From the NCBI GenBank assembly GCA_020637235.1, contig JACJWG010000007.1, positions 62,001-126,000 of the forward strand: a DNA stretch of 64,000 bases, given 5' to 3'. The first letter of the stretch is position 1, and every line of letters begins with the position of its first letter. This DNA comes from Acidimicrobiaceae bacterium (GTDB lineage Bacteria; Actinomycetota; Acidimicrobiia; Acidimicrobiales; Ilumatobacteraceae). Both the position numbers and the translations under genes were made by a program. Of this stretch, positions 63,698-64,000 are shown one piece after another. The notes below the pieces were generated by a model. It ran no database searches. It was not told the DNA's origin and worked only from the letters and a program-made list of their open reading frames with translations.

Positions 63698-64000
63698 ACG
63701 ACCTCGAGACCCGCCTGTCCGCCGCCGGCCGCTCGCTCCGCGAGAGCGCCGAGCGCACCGCCGACCTCGATGCCGGATGGGCAAACCTGACCACCCGCCT
63801 CTCCGCCGACCGTGACGGCGCCGTCGTCGTGTGGGCCGACGACCGCTTCGACCACCTGCCCGTGCAGCGCCACCGGTGGCTCGCCGCCGCCGCAGCCATC
63901 GTGGTGGTCATCGGCGCTGCTGCCACCTTCGTCGCCCTCACCGACGACCCGACCGCCGAGCCCGTCGCTACCGCGACCGGACCCCTCTTCCTCCTCCCCG
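63694..64000 (+). CDS. Membrane partner/anti-sigma-like protein (cut by window edge)
   Basis: The visible 102 residues have a cytoplasmic N-domain (NDLETRLSAAGRSLRESAERTADLDAGWANLTTRLS) and a single membrane helix (HRWLAAAAAIVVVIGAAATFVAL), followed by an extracytoplasmic part that runs off the window. The context (GTGA overlap with the sigma gene) suggests an anti-sigma factor, but there is no zinc-binding HxxxCxxC in the visible part. Confidence 0.7.
   Translation, partial: MNDLETRLSAAGRSLRESAERTADLDAGWANLTTRLSADRDGAVVVWADDRFDHLPVQRHRWLAAAAAIVVVIGAAATFVALTDDPTAEPVATATGPLFLLP

Overview
The window is GC-rich (roughly 70 %) actinobacterial chromosome. The gene families (ANTAR response regulator, F420-type LLM oxidoreductase, SCO6745 family, DUF4287 protein, LuxR-type two-component pair, LPXTG protein) and frequent GTG starts suggest a deep-branching actinobacterium, most likely Acidimicrobiia (Ilumatobacter-like). 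That placement is an inference from protein style; no rRNA is present. No tRNA, rRNA, IS element, prophage or CRISPR was found.

Layout. 1-3.2 kb: gap-pgk-tpiA glycolytic operon on the minus strand, with an unusual structured intergenic region after tpiA. 3.3-8.6 kb: rapZ, two methyltransferases and uvrC on the minus strand, with an LLM oxidoreductase convergent to uvrC. 8.7-12.5 kb: a catalytically dead rhomboid, then a lipoprotein gene bracketed by two identical-format arrays of 43-bp palindromes, then an MFS transporter. 12.5-22 kb: uvrA and uvrB (minus, both with a LexA/SOS box), an EAL protein, a DUF445 membrane protein and an LPXTG surface protein. 22-34.7 kb: double-GNAT protein, HtrA-like protease, coaE, sensor kinase and regulator, HIT-like and SnoaL-like proteins, a cluster of DnaA-box-like sequences, rpsA, a methyltransferase, polA and a pdtaR-like ANTAR regulator. 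34.7-39.4 kb: malQ, a 72-bp triple repeat, a SCO6745 protein, superoxide dismutase and an HSL-type hydrolase. 39.4-53 kb: a divergent membrane protein and a seven-gene, translationally coupled operon (envelope protein, ABC ATPase, ABC permease, coiled-coil protein, MoxR ATPase, DUF58, triple-vWA protein). 53-60 kb: CcmF-like protein, AlkX-like glycosylase, acyl-CoA synthetase and an ABC exporter pair. 60-62.7 kb: copper/cytochrome-oxidase assembly operon (lipo-cytochrome c, Sco, PCu(A)C, CtaG). 62.7-64 kb: an alpha/beta-hydrolase pseudogene, an ECF sigma factor and its membrane partner, cut by the window edge.

How it works together. The first 34 kb joins two blocks that lie apart in Mycobacterium: the uvrC-rapZ-(cofD-whiA)-gap-pgk-tpiA block and the polA-rpsA-coaE-uvrB-uvrA block. 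All three nucleotide-excision genes and polA are therefore together, but cofD, whiA and secG are not at their usual sites. Many single genes have a TANNNT box 6-8 nt before an RTG start, the layout of leaderless mRNAs. The operon at 40.9-53 kb is the best candidate for an incompletely described system: a MoxR/DUF58/vWA module fused by translational coupling to an ABC-2 transporter, ending in a 1526-residue protein that carries three vWA domains.
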